A DNA stretch of 64,000 bases from Actinopolyspora erythraea (GCF_002263515.1 NZ_CP022752.1:310001-374000); one strand, 5' to 3'; positions 36,847 to 46,964 are shown, numbered from the stretch's first letter. The notes: generated by a model not told the origin, from the letters alone. Program-made: numbers and translations.

Positions 36847-37231
36847 CCGTGTGGGACTGACCGGCCTGCGGGTCTTCGGCTACCACGGCGTCTTCGAGCG
36901 GGAGAAGCGGGAAGGCCAGGAGTTCGTCGTCGACATCACGGTGTGGGTGGACCTCGGTGAGGCAGCCGCCTCCGACGACGTGGAGCGCACCCTGCACTAC
37001 GGGGTGCTGGCCGAACGCGCGGCGGCGGTGGTCGCCGGTCCGGCGCGGGACCTGATCGAGACCGTCGCCGCCGAGATCGCCGACGACATCATGGGTGACG
37101 GCAGACCGCACGCGGCCGAGGTCACGATCCACAAACCCGCCGCCCCCATCCCGCTGACCTTCGACGACGTGTCCGTGACCATCCGCCGCTCCAGTCGGGG
37201 TGGCAGGGGCGGGAAGGCCGCTTCGGCATGA
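36839..37231 (+). CDS. folB: Dihydroneopterin aldolase (130 aa)
   Basis: Cleaves dihydroneopterin to 6-hydroxymethyl-dihydropterin. [21 protein letters not shown] holds the substrate Glu and Tyr/His of the tunnel fold; [13 protein letters not shown] carries the other conserved Glu, and [19 protein letters not shown] the catalytic Lys (HKP). The GTG at 36839 is preferred to GTG 36830 because GGAGG lies 8 nt before it. It overlaps the folP stop, and its own stop overlaps folK (ATGA). Confidence 0.95.
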   Translation: MADRVGLTGLRVFGYHGVFEREKREGQEFVVDITVWVDLGEAAASDDVERTLHYGVLAERAAAVVAGPARDLIETVAAEIADDIMGDGRPHAAEVTIHKPAAPIPLTFDDVSVTIRRSSRGGRGGKAASA

Positions 37232-37725
37232 GCAGGGCGGTGTTGTCCCTCGGCTCGAACCTCGGTGACCGGTTGGATTACCTCCGACTGGCGGTGCGGG
37301 GGCTGAGCGACGTGCTGCTCGCGGCTTCCCCGGTGTACGAGACGGCTCCGTGGGGGGTCACCGATCAGCCCGACTTCCTCAACGCCGTGGTGTTGGTCGA
37401 GTCGGCCGAGCTCGACGAGTGGGGCTGGTTGCACCGGGCGCGTCACCTGGAGCGGGAGGCCGAACGTCGCCGGGAGCAGCGCTGGGGGCCTCGTACCCTG
37501 GACGTGGATGTGGTCACCGTGGACGAGGTGCGCAGCCGGGATCCCGAACTGCTGTTGCCGCATCCCGGTACCCCGTCCCGGGCGACGGTGCTGATCCCGT
37601 GGTTGGCCCTCGAACCGGATGCCACGCTGCCCGGGCACGGACCGGTCTCGGAACTGTTGGCCGCGTTGCCGGAGACGGAAACCGCCGGAGTTCGGCGGCG
37701 CCCCGATCTGGCGTTGCGCGGTTAG
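37228..37725 (+). CDS. folK: 6-hydroxymethyl-7,8-dihydropterin pyrophosphokinase (165 aa)
   Basis: Transfers pyrophosphate from ATP to 6-hydroxymethyl-dihydropterin, feeding FolP. It shows [11 protein letters not shown] at the N-terminus, [22 protein letters not shown] (pterin-binding) and the signature [12 protein letters not shown], with the Mg-binding Asp pair, then [19 protein letters not shown] 37228 overlaps the folB stop. Last gene of the folate operon; DUF3180 follows after 173 nt. Confidence 0.95.
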   Translation: MSRAVLSLGSNLGDRLDYLRLAVRGLSDVLLAASPVYETAPWGVTDQPDFLNAVVLVESAELDEWGWLHRARHLEREAERRREQRWGPRTLDVDVVTVDEVRSRDPELLLPHPGTPSRATVLIPWLALEPDATLPGHGPVSELLAALPETETAGVRRRPDLALRG

Positions 37726-37898
37726 GACCTCGTCGACCCGGTTCCAGCGAGGGAGCCGGTTGGCGGAGGCTTCCGTCAGGCCTCTTTCCGGAGGGGACGA
37801 CATATCGAGTGGACGGTCACGCCACCTCGGGGCTTCCTCCCGGGAGGACCCGGTGTTGCCCGGATGTGTGCGGGACTCGCGGTACGGACGGAGAACGG

Positions 37899-38351
37899 AT
37901 GAGCTACACCAGCGCCCGCGATCTGCTCGGGGCGGCGCTGCTCGCCGCCGTGCTGGTTTACGGCCTCGTGCGGTTGTTCTACGGAGCCCTGCCGCCGCTT
38001 CCGGTCGCGGCGGGAGGGATTCTGGTGGTGGTGGCCATCGTGGATGCCGTGCTGGCTGTCGTGCTGCGCCCCAGGGCCAAGCATCGCAGCGGCAGCGAAC
38101 CGCTCGACCCGATGATGGCGACCCGGATCGTGGCGCTGGCGAAGGCCTCGTCGCTGGCGGGGGCGCTCATGGGTGGCGCATGGGCGTCGTTGCTGCTGTA
38201 CCTGCTCGTCGAACTGCGGGTGTTCGGATCGGACACCATCGCCTCGGCGGTCGGGGTCCTCAGCGCCGCCGCGTTGACCGGCGCCGGACTTTGGCTGGAA
38301 TGGGCCATGCGCAATCCGGACGAGCCGCAGGAGGACGACGACGAGGGCTGA
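37899..38351 (+). CDS. DUF3180 integral membrane protein (150 aa)
   Basis: Four hydrophobic helices: LLGAALLAAVLVYGLVRLFY, LPVAAGGILVVVAIVDAVLAVV, LAGALMGGAWASLLLYLLVEL, and AVGVLSAAALTGAGLWLEWAM, ending in an acidic tail PDEPQEDDDEG. A loop RPRAKHRSGSEPLDPMMATRIVALAKASS between helices 2 and 3 is conserved in the family. DUF3180 genes sit directly after folK throughout actinobacteria; function unknown. ATG 37899 follows ACGGAGAACGG. A copy of the 113-nt structured element begins 37 nt after its stop. Confidence 0.88.
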   Translation: MSYTSARDLLGAALLAAVLVYGLVRLFYGALPPLPVAAGGILVVVAIVDAVLAVVLRPRAKHRSGSEPLDPMMATRIVALAKASSLAGALMGGAWASLLLYLLVELRVFGSDTIASAVGVLSAAALTGAGLWLEWAMRNPDEPQEDDDEG

Positions 38352-38752
38352 AACGGTAATCTCGGTAGCTTTGCCGGGGTGGTCGTTTGGCGGAACCTAT
38401 GGCACGTCCCGTGAGTGGGTGCCGGAGATCTCGGGTAGTTACTACACAACGTCTCCGGCCGTCCTCGCGTGAGTCGCACCAGAGAACCCGCTGCGGTGCC
38501 GACCGAGCAAGTGGTGGGAATTCGGCACTGCGCCGAAGCTGCCCGGCGATTTCGTGGGAGATCGACGCCGACCGGAGGGGATCCGGCTAGTGGTGTTTCC
38601 CGATGGGTGGACACGTTCGGTGCGTAGTTCGTAACGCGAAACGGTGGCTTCGGGTGTTACGAACAATGTTTGCCGTGTCACTGCGTGATCGATTCGTTTC
38701 CGAAGAGTCCCACCGGATCTCGAAGCTATAAACTCCGGGTACGGTTGGCCGC
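38352..38752. other. Intergenic 0.4 kb holding element copy 2
   Basis: Contains the 113-nt element (38389-38501). After it come a TTCGGCACTGCGCCGAA hairpin at 38521-38537 and an AT-richer section (38600-38740) that probably carries the promoter of the DUF6779 gene. No protein gene is supported. Confidence 0.5.
38389..38501 (+). repeat. 113-nt dispersed structured element, copy 2
   Basis: Same length and orientation as copy 1 (13668-13780). The key stem here is GCCGGAGA (38421-38428) with TCTCCGGC (38452-38459), where copy 1 has GCCCCGAC with GTCGGGGC; several pairs changed on both sides, keeping Watson-Crick pairing. The inner GTAG-tta-CTAC hairpin (38435-38445) and the GCACC (38476-38480) / GGTGC (38495-38499) hairpin around AGAGAACCCGC are kept. 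It begins 37 nt after the DUF3180 stop, like copy 1 after hppA. Confidence 0.7.
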
Positions 38753-39535
38753 ATGGCTGACCCGATCGATTCCGAGTCTCGATCGCGAAGAGATCGAGCG
38801 ACGCTGCTGTGGCTCGGCACGTCGGGTCTTGCTCTGGCCGCCACGGTCGTGCTGATTCTCGGTGACGACGTCCGGATGTTGCGGCTGGGAATCCTCGCCG
38901 CGCTGTGGGCCGCGCTGCTGCCGAGCCTGTGGGCGACCCGGTTGCGCACTCGGCAGCTGGAGCAGCACGAGTTGTTGGCGGAGCGGCAGCGCTGTTACGA
39001 GCTGGAACTCGAACGTGAGGTAGAGGCCCGCGAGGAGTACGAAACCGCCGCCGACAACGAGGCGCTCCGGCGGGTTCGGGAGGAGACGGAGACCGAGGTG
39101 GCCGAGCTGCGTGCGGAACTGCACGAGCTGCGCCGGTTGCTGAACCACCCGAATCCCGCCGGAACTCCCTCCCCAGCGGCGGTCTCGGCCGAGGGCTCGC
39201 CCCGCGAAGTGGGAGCTGAGCCCGCCGGTGGTCCCGCCGATCGGCGGTCCGGTGGTGGACGGCCCACCGGTTCGGCAGCCGAGAGCTCCGAAACGCGTCG
39301 GTCCGCTCCGCCCGTGCCCGCCGCTCCCCAGGCCGCCGGTGCGCCCGTCCCGGCCGCTCCTTCCCGGGGGGAGTCCGCCGCCCCCGCGGCATCTCCGGGG
39401 CAGCGCCTCACCGCGGCGCCCGCCCGGTCGGCCCGGTGCCCGCCCCCGGAGCGGGGAGGGGGTCGGTCCGGGGGCGGAACCGGTTCGTTCGCCATCCGAA
39501 GTGGATGGTGCTCTCCCGGAGGAGTCCGGTGGTGA
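38753..39535 (+). CDS. DUF6779 family membrane/coiled-coil protein, 5' part (260 aa as read)
   Basis: The N-terminal part has two membrane helices (LLWLGTSGLALAATVVLIL and MLRLGILAALWAALLPSLWA) followed by a long coiled coil (LEQHELLAERQRCYELELEREV... to ELHELRRLL), the DUF6779 architecture. From about residue 135 it is Pro/Ala/Ser-rich and, at about 39430-39480, the frame appears to break: the read-through end SFAIRSGWCSPGGVRW is not family-like. The conserved family C-terminus is found further on in another frame. Function unknown; possibly an envelope or division-associated scaffold (inference). ATG 38753 begins MADPIDSES. Confidence 0.75.
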   Translation: MADPIDSESRSRRDRATLLWLGTSGLALAATVVLILGDDVRMLRLGILAALWAALLPSLWATRLRTRQLEQHELLAERQRCYELELEREVEAREEYETAADNEALRRVREETETEVAELRAELHELRRLLNHPNPAGTPSPAAVSAEGSPREVGAEPAGGPADRRSGGGRPTGSAAESSETRRSAPPVPAAPQAAGAPVPAAPSRGESAAPAASPGQRLTAAPARSARCPPPERGGGRSGGGTGSFAIRSGWCSPGGVRW

Positions 39536-40373
39536 ACCCGGTGCGCCTCCACCCGGGTTCTCCGGTGATCCGGAATCCGGACAGCACGGTGCCGCCGTGC
39601 CCCACGCTTCGGCGGCGCCGGGAGCGGTGGCTCGGGGAGCCGGCCCGCCGGGCAACGCACCCCAGGGCGGTGCCGCGAGTGGGGCCACGCCCCCGGGCGC
39701 TGCCGGTGGTGCGGTGGCGCGGCCGGCACCCACCGGTGCGCCGAATCCGGTTCCCGCTCCGGAATCGGCCGGCGCGCAGCCGCCACCGCCCGCTGACCCC
39801 TTCCCGGCCCCTCCCGGCGCACAGCCACCGCCTCCGGCGCCCGCTTCCCCGGAAACCGCCGCGCCGGCGCGAAGAACCACCCCCGCCCCTCCGCCGGGGC
39901 GACCACGGGTCCGTGCGCCGGGGATCGCTCCCGGCGGTGCCGAGTCACCCGGCCCTCCGGCGCGGGACACTGCCGCGGGCGGTGCGCCGGGGGAGGCGGT
40001 CCTCCGGCCACCCCGCCGAACGCCACCCCGCCGAACAACGGCGGGACTGTGAGGCCTCCGCAGCAGCCCCCGCCGCGGCCGTGGTCCCGGCCAGGGAGGG
40101 CCACCACCTCGTCGGACGACCGGGGTTGGCGGCACGGTCGCTCGTTCCGGCGATGAATCGACACGATTGAGTGAGACGTCACAGTCCGCCTCGGAAGTAC
40201 CGCCCCCTTCCCAGGAGCCGCCCTCCTCGGAACCGGCGGGAACACACCCCCCCGAGCAACCCCCCTCGGCGAACGCTTCCGGTGCGCACACGCAGGGAAC
40301 GTCGGTGAACGACCTCTTGGCCGCCTACGGCAACTCCGGTGAGACGCGCAGACGCCGCCGTCGCGACGAGTGA
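39536..40373 (+). pseudogene. Frame-disrupted 3' remainder of the DUF6779 gene
   Basis: The natural protein seems to run in a second frame (about 39480-40010: APPPGFSGDPESGQHG, then PAPTGAPNPVPAPES). It then passes through another (40010-40130: PPATPPNATPPNNGG, then VRPPQQPPPRPW) and back to the second for the end (40131-40373), finishing SVNDLLAAYGNSGETRRRRRRDE, the conserved DUF6779 C-terminus. At least three frame changes in a Pro/Gly/Ala-rich tail imply indels, technical or real. The final stop overlaps a GTG (40370) that could start the next gene. Confidence 0.6.
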
Positions 40374-40441
40374 AACCCCGCTGCCTCTCCCCCGTCGGTT
40401 GGTGGTGTCGGCACCGGGAGACGGGTTTTATCGTTTCTGGC

Positions 40442-41665
40442 GTGTCCAATCCTGATCTGTCGGGCGCCCGAAGGAACCAGACCTACAAGCACAACGTCGT
40501 GGGCTGGCCGATCGCCGGTCTGATCCTGCTCGGTATGTGCGGTTTGACGATGCTCGGCATCGCGACCGCCCGTGTGGGGTACCTGGCGGCCGTCGTGGGG
40601 GCGCTGGTCGCCCTGCTGCCCGTCGGCCTGGTGTTCGCCGCGATCGTGTGGATCGACCGCTGGGAGCCCGAACCGCCGATGCTCCTGCTCGGCGCTTTCC
40701 TGTGGGGAGTCGGCGGGGCCACTGCCTGCGCCTTCATGCTCAACGACGCCATGACCGGATTCGGGCAGGCCCTGTTCGAAGGCACCCTGCGGCAGCACTT
40801 CGAACTGGTGGTCACGGCGCCGCTGATCGAGGAGGCGGCGAAGTCCCTCTTCGTGATCGCCCTGTGGTTCCGGCGCCGGTCGGAGTTCAACGGCATGGTC
40901 GACGGCATCGTCTACGCGGCGCTGACCGCCGCCGGGTTCGCGTTCATCGAGAACATCTTCTACTTCGGCAAGGCGTTCGCGCAGGCGGGCGTGGGGGACA
41001 TGACCGGAGGTGTTGTCGCCGTGTTCGTGCTGCGCGGCTTGCTGGCGCCGTTCTCCCACCCCCTGTTCACGGCGATGGTCGGTATCGGGATCGGTCTCGC
41101 GACACGTGCTCGCGGCCCGCGAACGCGTGGCCTGTGGCCGGTGCTGGGCTTTTTGGGGGCGGTGTTGCTGCACGCGTTCTGGAACGCCTCCACCACGCTG
41201 GGCGGGGTCCGCTTCATCGACATCTACTTCGTGATCATGGTTCCCATCTTCCTGGGAACGGGTTGGCTGGTGGTCTGGCAGCGCAAGCGCGAACAGCGCA
41301 TCGTCGCCCAGCAGTTGCCCGCGCTGCAGCGCGCCGGACTGATCGTGCCCAGCGAGCTGGAGAAGCTGGCCAGCCTGTCCGCGCGTCGTGACTGGAAACG
41401 CAGGGTGCGTCGCAGCTCGGGCAAGGAGGCTGCCAGGTCCGTCCGCGACTACCAGATCGCGGTCACCGAGCTGGCCTTCCTGCAGCACCGGGCGAGCACC
41501 GGCAACACCACCAGCGCGGCTCGCAGGCAGCGCCGCGAGAAACTGGTCGAGGAGCTGAAGTCGGCCCGCCGGTCCGCCAGCGGGTCCCAGGACGCGATCT
41601 ACACCGAGCGCATCAAGCTGGACGAGCTCACCAGCATGAACGTGAAGCGCCCCGAGAAGGAGTGA
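40442..41665 (+). CDS. PrsW family intramembrane metalloprotease (407 aa)
   Basis: Type II CAAX-protease/PrsW-like membrane peptidase; relatives cleave anti-sigma factors. About eight membrane helices. Catalytic elements: EEAAK in APLIEEAAKSLFVIAL, FAFIENIFYFG (Glu/Asn), HPLFTAMVGIGIG, and HAFWNAS. A basic cytoplasmic C-terminal region with helical EKLVEELKSARRS follows the membrane domain. The GTG at 40442 begins VSNPDLSGARRNQ; a GTG at 40370, overlapping the previous stop in GTGA, would add 24 residues and would be translationally coupled. Neither has a strong ribosome-binding site. Substrate unknown. Confidence 0.88.
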   Translation: MSNPDLSGARRNQTYKHNVVGWPIAGLILLGMCGLTMLGIATARVGYLAAVVGALVALLPVGLVFAAIVWIDRWEPEPPMLLLGAFLWGVGGATACAFMLNDAMTGFGQALFEGTLRQHFELVVTAPLIEEAAKSLFVIALWFRRRSEFNGMVDGIVYAALTAAGFAFIENIFYFGKAFAQAGVGDMTGGVVAVFVLRGLLAPFSHPLFTAMVGIGIGLATRARGPRTRGLWPVLGFLGAVLLHAFWNASTTLGGVRFIDIYFVIMVPIFLGTGWLVVWQRKREQRIVAQQLPALQRAGLIVPSELEKLASLSARRDWKRRVRRSSGKEAARSVRDYQIAVTELAFLQHRASTGNTTSAARRQRREKLVEELKSARRSASGSQDAIYTERIKLDELTSMNVKRPEKE

Positions 41666-41902
41666 TCCGTTCGCGAGCGCCCGGGTGGGAGGTCGTGCCG
41701 GGTGGGGCCACGACGACCAGCCCGGCGGAGCGCGGGCGGAAGCCCCCGAGCGTGGCGTGCACCACCAGCCGCCCCGCCCTGCCCCGCGTGTGGTTGCGTG
41801 GCTCTCACCACCATCGGCACCCAGCGGGGGTGTTTTCCGGTTAGTCTCGCGGCGCTGTCCGGTACCCGGTACGGGACTGGAACGGTAGGAGGATTGGTCG
41901 AC
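41666..41902. other. Spacer before the pantothenate cluster
   Basis: Non-coding 0.24 kb with a GGTACCCGGTAC repeat near 41860-41872. TAGGAGG at 41887-41892 is the ribosome-binding site of the next gene. No terminator with confidence. Confidence 0.35.
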
Positions 41903-42859
41903 GTGTCCACTGATCGACACGGTGTCCGTTCGGGAACGGACGCGGATTCACCGCGAACCGCGGCCCACGAGCGGTCGCGCCCCCGGCTCAGGGTCGGTGT
42001 GATCTCCGCGGGGCGGGTCGGCAGCGTGCTGGGAGCGGCGTTGCGCAGGTCCGGCCACGAGCTCGGTGGGGTGGCCGCCGTCTCCGACGCGGCGCTGAAC
42101 CGGGTCGCGGAACTGCTGCCCGGCGCGCCGGTGCGACCGCCGGACGAGGTCGCCGAGCAGGCGGACCTGGTGCTGCTCGCCGTGCCGGACGACGCGCTCG
42201 ACGGGTTGGTGCGCGGGCTGGTGCGAGCCGGAGCGTTGCGTTCCGGCCAGATCGTGGTGCACACCTCCGGCGCGCACGGTGTCGAGGTGCTCGAACCAGC
42301 GGCGTCCGTGGGGGCGATGCCCGTGGCGCTGCACCCCGCCATGACCTTCACCGGTAGGCCGGAGGACCTGGAGCGGCTGACCGCGGCCACCGTCGCCGTG
42401 ACGGCACGGCAGGACGACGAGGCCGGTTTCAGCGTCGGTGCGGCCCTGGCCGTCGAGCTCGGCGCGGAGCCGGTGCGGATCGCGGAGGAGTCCAGGAGGC
42501 TCTACCACGCGGCGCTGACCCACGGCGCCAACCACCTGGTCACCCTGGTCAACGAGAGCGCGCAGCTGCTGCGCGCGGCCGGTGTCGAAGCACCGGACCG
42601 GGTGCTCGCCCCGATGTTGTCCGCCGCGCTGGACAACTCGCTGCGGTACGGCGACCGGGCCATAACCGGCCCCGTCTCGCGCGGGGACGCGGGCACGGTT
42701 CGGGGCCACCTCGAAGTGCTGGGTGAGTCCGAACCGGAGGTGCTGGCCGGTTACGTGCAGCTGGCGAAACGTACGGCGGCCCGGGCCGAGAGCTCGGGAA
42801 TGCTGCGCTCCGATGACGCGGTTGGTGTCAACGAAGTACTCGACGGGGGTTGGCGATGA
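41903..42859 (+). CDS. Rossmann-like and DUF2520 domain protein (318 aa)
   Basis: N-terminal NAD(P)-binding fold with [17 protein letters not shown] (GxGxxG variant with Ala) and [15 protein letters not shown]. The C-terminal DUF2520 helical domain contains [20 protein letters not shown] and [21 protein letters not shown]. It resembles ketopantoate/prephenate-type dehydrogenases and is fixed upstream of panC in actinobacteria, so a role in pantothenate supply is often suspected but unproven. GTG 41903 has AGGAGG 10 nt upstream; a TTG at 41894 is an alternative. The stop overlaps panC (ATGA). Confidence 0.88.
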   Translation: MSTDRHGVRSGTDADSPRTAAHERSRPRLRVGVISAGRVGSVLGAALRRSGHELGGVAAVSDAALNRVAELLPGAPVRPPDEVAEQADLVLLAVPDDALDGLVRGLVRAGALRSGQIVVHTSGAHGVEVLEPAASVGAMPVALHPAMTFTGRPEDLERLTAATVAVTARQDDEAGFSVGAALAVELGAEPVRIAEESRRLYHAALTHGANHLVTLVNESAQLLRAAGVEAPDRVLAPMLSAALDNSLRYGDRAITGPVSRGDAGTVRGHLEVLGESEPEVLAGYVQLAKRTAARAESSGMLRSDDAVGVNEVLDGGWR

Positions 42860-43788
42860 GCGTGACGGACGAGCGGGGCGGTTCGGAGAGCGTCGGTGCG
42901 GGGCCCGGCTTCACCGCTGGTGAGGTGACCGTGCACCGCCTTCCCGCCGAGCTGTCGAAGGTGACGCGCACGCTGCGGCGTACCGGGCGCAAGGTCGTGC
43001 TCGTGCCCACGATGGGGGCGCTGCACGAGGGGCACCTGGAGCTGATCCGCGCCGCCCGTCGGGTTCCGAACAGCGTGACCGTGGTCTCGATCTTCGTCAA
43101 TCCGCTCCAGTTCGGCCCAGGCGAGGACTTCGACAGCTACCCCCGCACCTTCGAGGAGGACCTGCGGGCCTGCGAGCGGGAGGGGGCCGAGCTCGTCTTC
43201 GCCCCGACCCGGCGGGACCTCTACGGTGACGAGCCGCGGACGACGATCGACGCGGGCGAGCCCGGACGTGAGCTGGAGGGGGCCAGCAGGCCGGGCCACT
43301 TCAGCGGCGTGCTCACCGTGGTGGCCAAGCTGTTCAACATCGTGGGGCCCGACCTGGCCCTGTTCGGGGAGAAGGACTACCAGCAGCTGGTGCTGCTGCG
43401 CCGGATGGTTCGTGAACTGGACTTTCCCACCGAGGTGCAGGGGATCCCCATCGTGCGGGAGCACGACGGGCTCGCGTTGTCCTCCCGCAACCGCTACCTG
43501 GACGAGCGGGAGCGCGCCGCCGCGCTGACGCTGTCGGCCGCGCTGGCCGCCGGGACGCACGCCGGTTCCCGCGGGGCCGACGCCGTGCTGGCGGCCGCGC
43601 GCGAGGTACTGGACTCGGAACCGATGGTCGAACTCGACTACCTGTGGCTGTGCGACCCGGAGCTGGGACCCGCACCGGAGGAGGGGGAGGCACGACTGCT
43701 GGTCGCCGCGAAGGTCGGCGGCACCAGACTGCTGGACAACGCGCTGGTGGAACTCGGCCCGGCCTCCCGCGTGGAACCGGCCCGGTAG
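42856..43788 (+). CDS. panC: Pantoate-beta-alanine ligase (pantothenate synthetase, 310 aa)
   Basis: Joins pantoate and beta-alanine using ATP via a pantoyl-adenylate. The nucleotidyl-transferase HIGH-type motif is MGALHEGH at residues 53-60. [16 protein letters not shown] binds pantoate, [17 protein letters not shown] binds ATP, and LSSRNRYLD is the KMSKS-equivalent. ATG 42856 overlaps the DUF2520 stop. A roughly 25-residue N-terminal extension precedes the core. panD follows after 32 nt. Confidence 0.95.
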   Translation: MSVTDERGGSESVGAGPGFTAGEVTVHRLPAELSKVTRTLRRTGRKVVLVPTMGALHEGHLELIRAARRVPNSVTVVSIFVNPLQFGPGEDFDSYPRTFEEDLRACEREGAELVFAPTRRDLYGDEPRTTIDAGEPGRELEGASRPGHFSGVLTVVAKLFNIVGPDLALFGEKDYQQLVLLRRMVRELDFPTEVQGIPIVREHDGLALSSRNRYLDERERAAALTLSAALAAGTHAGSRGADAVLAAAREVLDSEPMVELDYLWLCDPELGPAPEEGEARLLVAAKVGGTRLLDNALVELGPASRVEPAR

Positions 43789-43820
43789 TTCGACCCGACA
43801 GCTCGGGAAAAGGAGCAGGC

Positions 43821-44252
43821 ATGTTCCGGACCATGCTCAAATCCAAGATCCACCGTGCCACGGTCACCCAGGCGGATCTGCACTACGTGGGCTCGGTGAC
43901 CATAGACGCCGCCCTGATGGAGGCGGCCGATCTGCTGGACGGCGAGCAGGTCACGATCGTGGACGTGACCAACGGCGCGCGGCTGGAGACCTACGCGATC
44001 ACCGGTGAGCGCGATTCCGGGGTGCTCGGCATCAACGGGGCCGCCGCCCACCTGGTGCATCCCGGTGACGTGGTCATCCTGATCGCCTACGGCGTCATGG
44101 ACGACGCCGAGGCCAGGGTGTTCCGGCCGAGGGTGCTCTTCGTCGACGGGGACAACCGCGTGCTCGACAGCGGTGGCGACCTCGGGCACGCACCCGAGGG
44201 GTCCGGCCTGGCCACCTCCGCGGTGGGGCCCACGAGTGGTGCCCACCGGTGA
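43821..44252 (+). CDS. panD: Aspartate 1-decarboxylase proenzyme (143 aa)
   Basis: Makes beta-alanine for PanC. The self-cleavage site is G24-S25 in [11 protein letters not shown], which generates the pyruvoyl group; K9 and other active-site residues are in [38 protein letters not shown] is conserved. AAAAGGAGCAGG precedes ATG 43821. The C-terminal approximately 25 residues are a variable tail, as in other actinobacteria. Confidence 0.95.
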   Translation: MFRTMLKSKIHRATVTQADLHYVGSVTIDAALMEAADLLDGEQVTIVDVTNGARLETYAITGERDSGVLGINGAAAHLVHPGDVVILIAYGVMDDAEARVFRPRVLFVDGDNRVLDSGGDLGHAPEGSGLATSAVGPTSGAHR

Positions 44253-44425
44253 GGGAACCGAGGTCTTTCCCGCTCGGCGTGGAGCCGGTAGCCGGTGACG
44301 GCCGACCGCGCGCCGGCCCGGTGAGCGGGTCCGGGACGTGACCCGTTCCGTCCGGTTCGTTCCGGTGGGTGCCGCGTGTGGGGCGCTCATCGCTGTGCCA
44401 GCTTTCGACAGGAAGGAAAACCACG

Positions 44426-45253
44426 GTGCTGCTCGCGATCGATGTCGGCAACACCAACATCGTGCTGGGACTCTACGAGGACGAGCCCGATGACTCCGAG
44501 CAGCGATCCGGTTCCGGCCGGAAGCCGAAGGCGCAGGCGCGACTGGTGCGGGACTGGCGGATGCGGACCGAGCCCAGGATGACCGCCGACGAGCTCGCGT
44601 TCACCATGCGCGGGTTGCTGGGGGACTACGCCGACGGGATCACCGGTATCTCGGCCCTGTCCACCGTGCCCACGCTGCTGCGCGAACTGCGGGTGATGCT
44701 CGGCCGCAACTGGAGCGACGTCCCCCGCGTGGTCGTCGAACCGGGGGTGCGTACCGGGGTTCCGCTGCTGGTGGACAACCCTAAGGAAGTCGGGGCGGAC
44801 CGGGTCATCAACACACTGGCCGCGCACCACCTGTACTCCACGAACTGCGTCGTGGTGGACTTCGGCACCTCGACGAACATCGACGCCATCTCGGCGAAGG
44901 GCGAGTTCCTGGGAGGGGCGTTCGCCCCCGGGGTGGAGATCTCGCTGGACGCGTTGGCCTCGCGCGCCGCCCAGCTGCGCAAGGTCGAGCTGGTCCGGCC
45001 CCGTTCGGTGATCGGCAAGAACACGGTCGAGTGCCTGCAGTCCGGACTGCTCTACGGTTTCGCGGGGCAGGTGGACGGGCTGGTGCACAGCATCGTGTCC
45101 GAACTGGAGGAGACCCACGGCGGTCCCACCACCGTGCTGGCGACCGGTGGGTTGGCTCCGCTGGTGATCAGCGAGTCCCGGACGATCTCGCACCACGTCC
45201 CGGAGCTGACCCTGCTCGGCCTCAGGCTGGTCTTCGACCGGAACCTCGAATGA
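44426..45253 (+). CDS. coaX: Type III pantothenate kinase (275 aa)
   Basis: First step of coenzyme A synthesis from pantothenate. The ASKHA phosphate-1 motif is AIDVGNTNIVLGLY near residue 4. GADRVINTLAAHHLY and VVVDFGTSTNIDAIS are the pantothenate and phosphate-2 segments; FLGGAFAPGVEISLDALASRAAQL and LATGGLAPLV follow. The GTG at 44426 is selected by AGGAAGGA upstream and by the position of the first strand. It completes a DUF2520-panC-panD-coaX set supplying CoA precursors. Confidence 0.95.
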   Translation: MLLAIDVGNTNIVLGLYEDEPDDSEQRSGSGRKPKAQARLVRDWRMRTEPRMTADELAFTMRGLLGDYADGITGISALSTVPTLLRELRVMLGRNWSDVPRVVVEPGVRTGVPLLVDNPKEVGADRVINTLAAHHLYSTNCVVVDFGTSTNIDAISAKGEFLGGAFAPGVEISLDALASRAAQLRKVELVRPRSVIGKNTVECLQSGLLYGFAGQVDGLVHSIVSELEETHGGPTTVLATGGLAPLVISESRTISHHVPELTLLGLRLVFDRNLE

Positions 45254-45349
45254 GCGGTTCGGGGGCTCGGCGTGGCCCGCGCGTCCGGTGAGCGGGCTCT
45301 GCCATCCTGCCGGAGTGTCGCGTCCGGCGGGTCCGTACCCTGGTAAACC

Positions 45350-46864
45350 GTGAATGACCAGGATCAATCGAGTCGCGTCGACGGAATCGAGGACCTGCCG
45401 GAACAGCTGCGGGTGCGCCGGGAGAAGCGGGAGCGTCTGTTCGCCGAGGGGCAGGACCCCTATCCGGTCTCGTTGCCCGTTACCCACGAGCTGTCCGAGG
45501 TGCGAGCCGCGCACTCCGAGCTGCCCGTGGACACCTCCAGTGGCCAGCGGGTCGGTGTGGCCGGGCGGGTGATGTTCCTGCGCAACACCGGCAAGCTCTG
45601 CTTCGCCACGTTGCGGGGCGGGGACGGCAGTGAGTTGCAGGCCATGCTCAGCCGCAACGAGATCGGTGAACAGGCCCTGTCCGACTGGAAGTCGGACGTT
45701 GACCTGGGGGACCACGTTTTCGTCGCGGGTGAGGTCATCACTTCCCGCCGTGGTGAGCTCTCGGTACTGGCCGACGAGTGGCGGATGGCGGCCAAGGCGC
45801 TGCGACCGCTGCCCGTGGCGCACAAGGAACTCAGCGAGGAGAATCGCGTTCGCCAGCGCTACGTGGATTTGTTGGTCCGCAGGCAGGCGGCCGAAACGGT
45901 TCGCACCCGTGCCGCGACGTTGCGTTCGCTGCGGGATTCGTTCGAACGGCGCGGTTACCTCGAAGTCGAGACGCCCATGCTGCAGACTTTGCAGGGAGGT
46001 GCGGCGGCCAGGCCGTTCGTGACCCACTCGAACGCCTTGGACACGGATCTGTACTTGCGCATCGCCCCGGAGCTGTTCCTCAAGCGGTGCGTCGTGGGGG
46101 GCATCGAGAAGGTCTTCGAGATCAACCGGAACTTCCGCAATGAGGGGAGTGACTCTTCCCACTCTCCCGAGTTCGCCATGCTCGAGTTCTATGAAGCTTA
46201 CTCGGATTACAACGCGATGGCCGAACTCACCCGTGCCCTGATCCAGGAAGCGGCCCAGTCCCTGTTCGGTACGCAGACCGTCACTTGGGCTGACGGTTCC
46301 GAGTACGATCTTTCCGGCCAATGGTCGAGCATTACGATGTACGGGTCGCTTTCCGAGGCGCTCGGTTCGGAAGTAACCCCCGAAACCTCCGCCGAAACAC
46401 TCCGTAAGCATGCCGAGAGCGCCGGTTTGTCCGAGCTCGATCCCTCGTTCGGGCAAGGCAAGTTGGTCGAGGAACTCTGGGAGCACATGGTCGGCAACCA
46501 TCTCCACGCTCCCACATTCGTGCGGGACTTTCCGCTGGATACCGCTCCGTTGACCCGGCAGCATCGGCAGCATTCGGGGATGGCGGAGAAATGGGATCTC
46601 TATGTGAAGGGTTTTGAACTGGCCACCGGCTACTCCGAGCTCGTCGATCCCGTCGTCGAGCGGGCGCGCCTGGAAGAGCAGGCGCGGTTGGCTTCCGAGG
46701 GCGACGAAGAAGCGATGCCCGTGGACGAGGACTTTCTCCGGGCGCTGGAGTACGGAATGCCGCCCACCGGTGGTGTGGGAATGGGGATCGACCGGTTGTT
46801 GATGGCGCTGACCGGGCTGGGGATCCGGGAGACCATCCTCTTCCCGCTCGTCCGTCCGGAATGA
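45350..46864 (+). CDS. lysS: Lysyl-tRNA synthetase, class II (504 aa)
   Basis: Charges tRNA-Lys. The N-terminal OB-fold ([22 protein letters not shown]) binds the anticodon. Class II motif 2 is [13 protein letters not shown] and motif 3 is [29 protein letters not shown] is the amino-acid pocket region. GTG 45350. The second half of the gene uses noticeably more T/A in third positions than its neighbours. lsr2 follows 247 nt later, the usual actinobacterial order. Confidence 0.96.
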   Translation: MNDQDQSSRVDGIEDLPEQLRVRREKRERLFAEGQDPYPVSLPVTHELSEVRAAHSELPVDTSSGQRVGVAGRVMFLRNTGKLCFATLRGGDGSELQAMLSRNEIGEQALSDWKSDVDLGDHVFVAGEVITSRRGELSVLADEWRMAAKALRPLPVAHKELSEENRVRQRYVDLLVRRQAAETVRTRAATLRSLRDSFERRGYLEVETPMLQTLQGGAAARPFVTHSNALDTDLYLRIAPELFLKRCVVGGIEKVFEINRNFRNEGSDSSHSPEFAMLEFYEAYSDYNAMAELTRALIQEAAQSLFGTQTVTWADGSEYDLSGQWSSITMYGSLSEALGSEVTPETSAETLRKHAESAGLSELDPSFGQGKLVEELWEHMVGNHLHAPTFVRDFPLDTAPLTRQHRQHSGMAEKWDLYVKGFELATGYSELVDPVVERARLEEQARLASEGDEEAMPVDEDFLRALEYGMPPTGGVGMGIDRLLMALTGLGIRETILFPLVRPE

Positions 46865-46964
46865 CGCGATCGCACTCCCCCGATCGATGACCCCGGAGGA
46901 AATTTCTTCGGTGGGGTGAGTGCGAATCCGGCTTTGCTGCGCTAACCTTGCTGACGAGAATGAA

